Shown here piece after piece: positions 6,800-7,228 of a DNA stretch of 7,228 nt. The position numbers and the translations under genes are program-made. Below the pieces are notes generated by a model that did not search any database, was not told the origin of the DNA, and saw only the letters and a program-made list of their open reading frames with translations. Each line of letters opens with the position of its first letter. The first letter of the stretch is position 1. Source of the DNA: Candidatus Sediminicultor sextus (GTDB lineage Bacteria; Atribacterota; Phoenicimicrobiia; Phoenicimicrobiales; Phoenicimicrobiaceae); assembly GCA_014894735.1 (NCBI GenBank), contig JADBKX010000144.1:1-7228 (forward strand), given 5' to 3'.

Positions 6800-7228
6800 A
6801 AAAGAAAGGTAAAACTGTATTCCCCGAAGGAAGAATATACGATTTAAAACTTTCGCCATATTTCTCTTTAACATATTCTATAGCTTGGGTAATATTCTCC
6901 ATAGAAATAAAAAATAATTTGCGGACTTTTTCCGGAGGCAGGGAAGAAATTAAAATCACTTCAACTTCTTTTACTAATTTAGCTATGCTATAAGCTTTGT
7001 GACCGCCCAAAACAAATTTCTTCTTTAAGCGTTTAATTATATCATCAGGCGCATTTGCCTCTTCTATCCAATTTTCAAAAGTAGGCTCTCCATAACCCTC
7101 AGAACATTCAGCAAGTAGAATAATTGTTCCTCCTGATTTTACTGCTTGGTAAGCATTGTCTAAGGCTTTCTGAGCTTGATAAACATTAATATCTTTAGGA
7201 TAACCGCCAGCACTAGCAATCACAACAT
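6786..7228 (-). CDS. LarA-like nickel-dependent racemase family protein, C-terminal part (5' end outside window)
   Basis: The frame is open to the right edge (…VVIASAGG), so about 146 C-terminal residues are seen and the real start lies beyond 7228. The GTG at 7223 is an internal valine codon. SAGGYPKD followed by YQAQKALDNA, then a Gly-Gly-Thr strand (SGGTIILLAEC), GYG and LGGHKAY match the C-terminal domain of the LarA/DUF2088 family. Those enzymes use the nickel-pincer nucleotide cofactor to racemise or epimerise lactate and other 2-hydroxyacids. The cofactor- and metal-binding His/Lys residues sit in the N-terminal part and cannot be checked here. The family has many paralogues with different substrates, so lactate specificity is not implied. 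It is transcribed towards the lysine operon, and nothing visible links it to lysine synthesis. Confidence 0.85.
   Translation of the reverse strand, partial: VVIASAGGYPKDINVYQAQKALDNAYQAVKSGGTIILLAECSEGYGEPTFENWIEEANAPDDIIKRLKKKFVLGGHKAYSIAKLVKEVEVILISSLPPEKVRKLFFISMENITQAIEYVKEKYGESFKSYILPSGNTVLPFFSIPD

Noticed and set aside
1..7228. CRISPR array, tRNA/rRNA, insertion sequence or novel defence system
   Set aside because: No regularly spaced repeats, RNA gene signatures, transposase fragments or terminal inverted repeats are seen; the window is filled by housekeeping biosynthesis genes and their leader.

Overview
The window holds one complete lysine/meso-diaminopimelate (DAP) biosynthesis operon on the + strand, lysA-lysC-dapA-dapB-dapF-dapL. 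A classical lysine riboswitch (L box) with a switchable intrinsic terminator precedes it. The 3' part of a LarA-like (nickel-dependent 2-hydroxyacid racemase family) gene converges on it from the right edge.

Layout. Positions 1-44 hold a likely sigma70-type promoter with an extended -10. Positions 76-260 form the lysine aptamer, with all five helices traceable by base pairing. Positions 247-343 form the expression platform: the 3' strand of P1 can instead pair with the 5' half of the terminator hairpin at 302-343, which gives a mutually exclusive antiterminator. Positions 360-391 resemble a dispersed repeat seen in many environmental anaerobes, and a strong Shine-Dalgarno at 418-423 follows. 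The six genes then run from 429 to 6799 with gaps of at most 42 bases, one four-base stop/start overlap (dapB-dapF) and no internal terminator that I could see. The dapL 3' end overlaps the converging larA-like gene by 14 bases.

Pathway. LysC phosphorylates aspartate. Asd, which would make aspartate semialdehyde, is not in the window. DapA and DapB make tetrahydrodipicolinate, DapL transaminates it directly to LL-DAP, DapF epimerises this to meso-DAP, and LysA decarboxylates meso-DAP to lysine. The set therefore encodes the aminotransferase variant of the pathway, with no succinylase or acetylase genes. Catalytic residues are present in every enzyme checked.

Organism. The DNA is AT-rich, with AGA/ATA/AAA-rich codon use and AGGAGG-type ribosome binding sites. 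DapL, an L box and the repeat fit an anaerobic low-GC bacterium such as a Clostridia member or an Atribacterota-like lineage. This is a low-confidence guess from style, not from a marker gene. I see no new gene system here. The most interesting part is the detailed architecture of the leader RNA.
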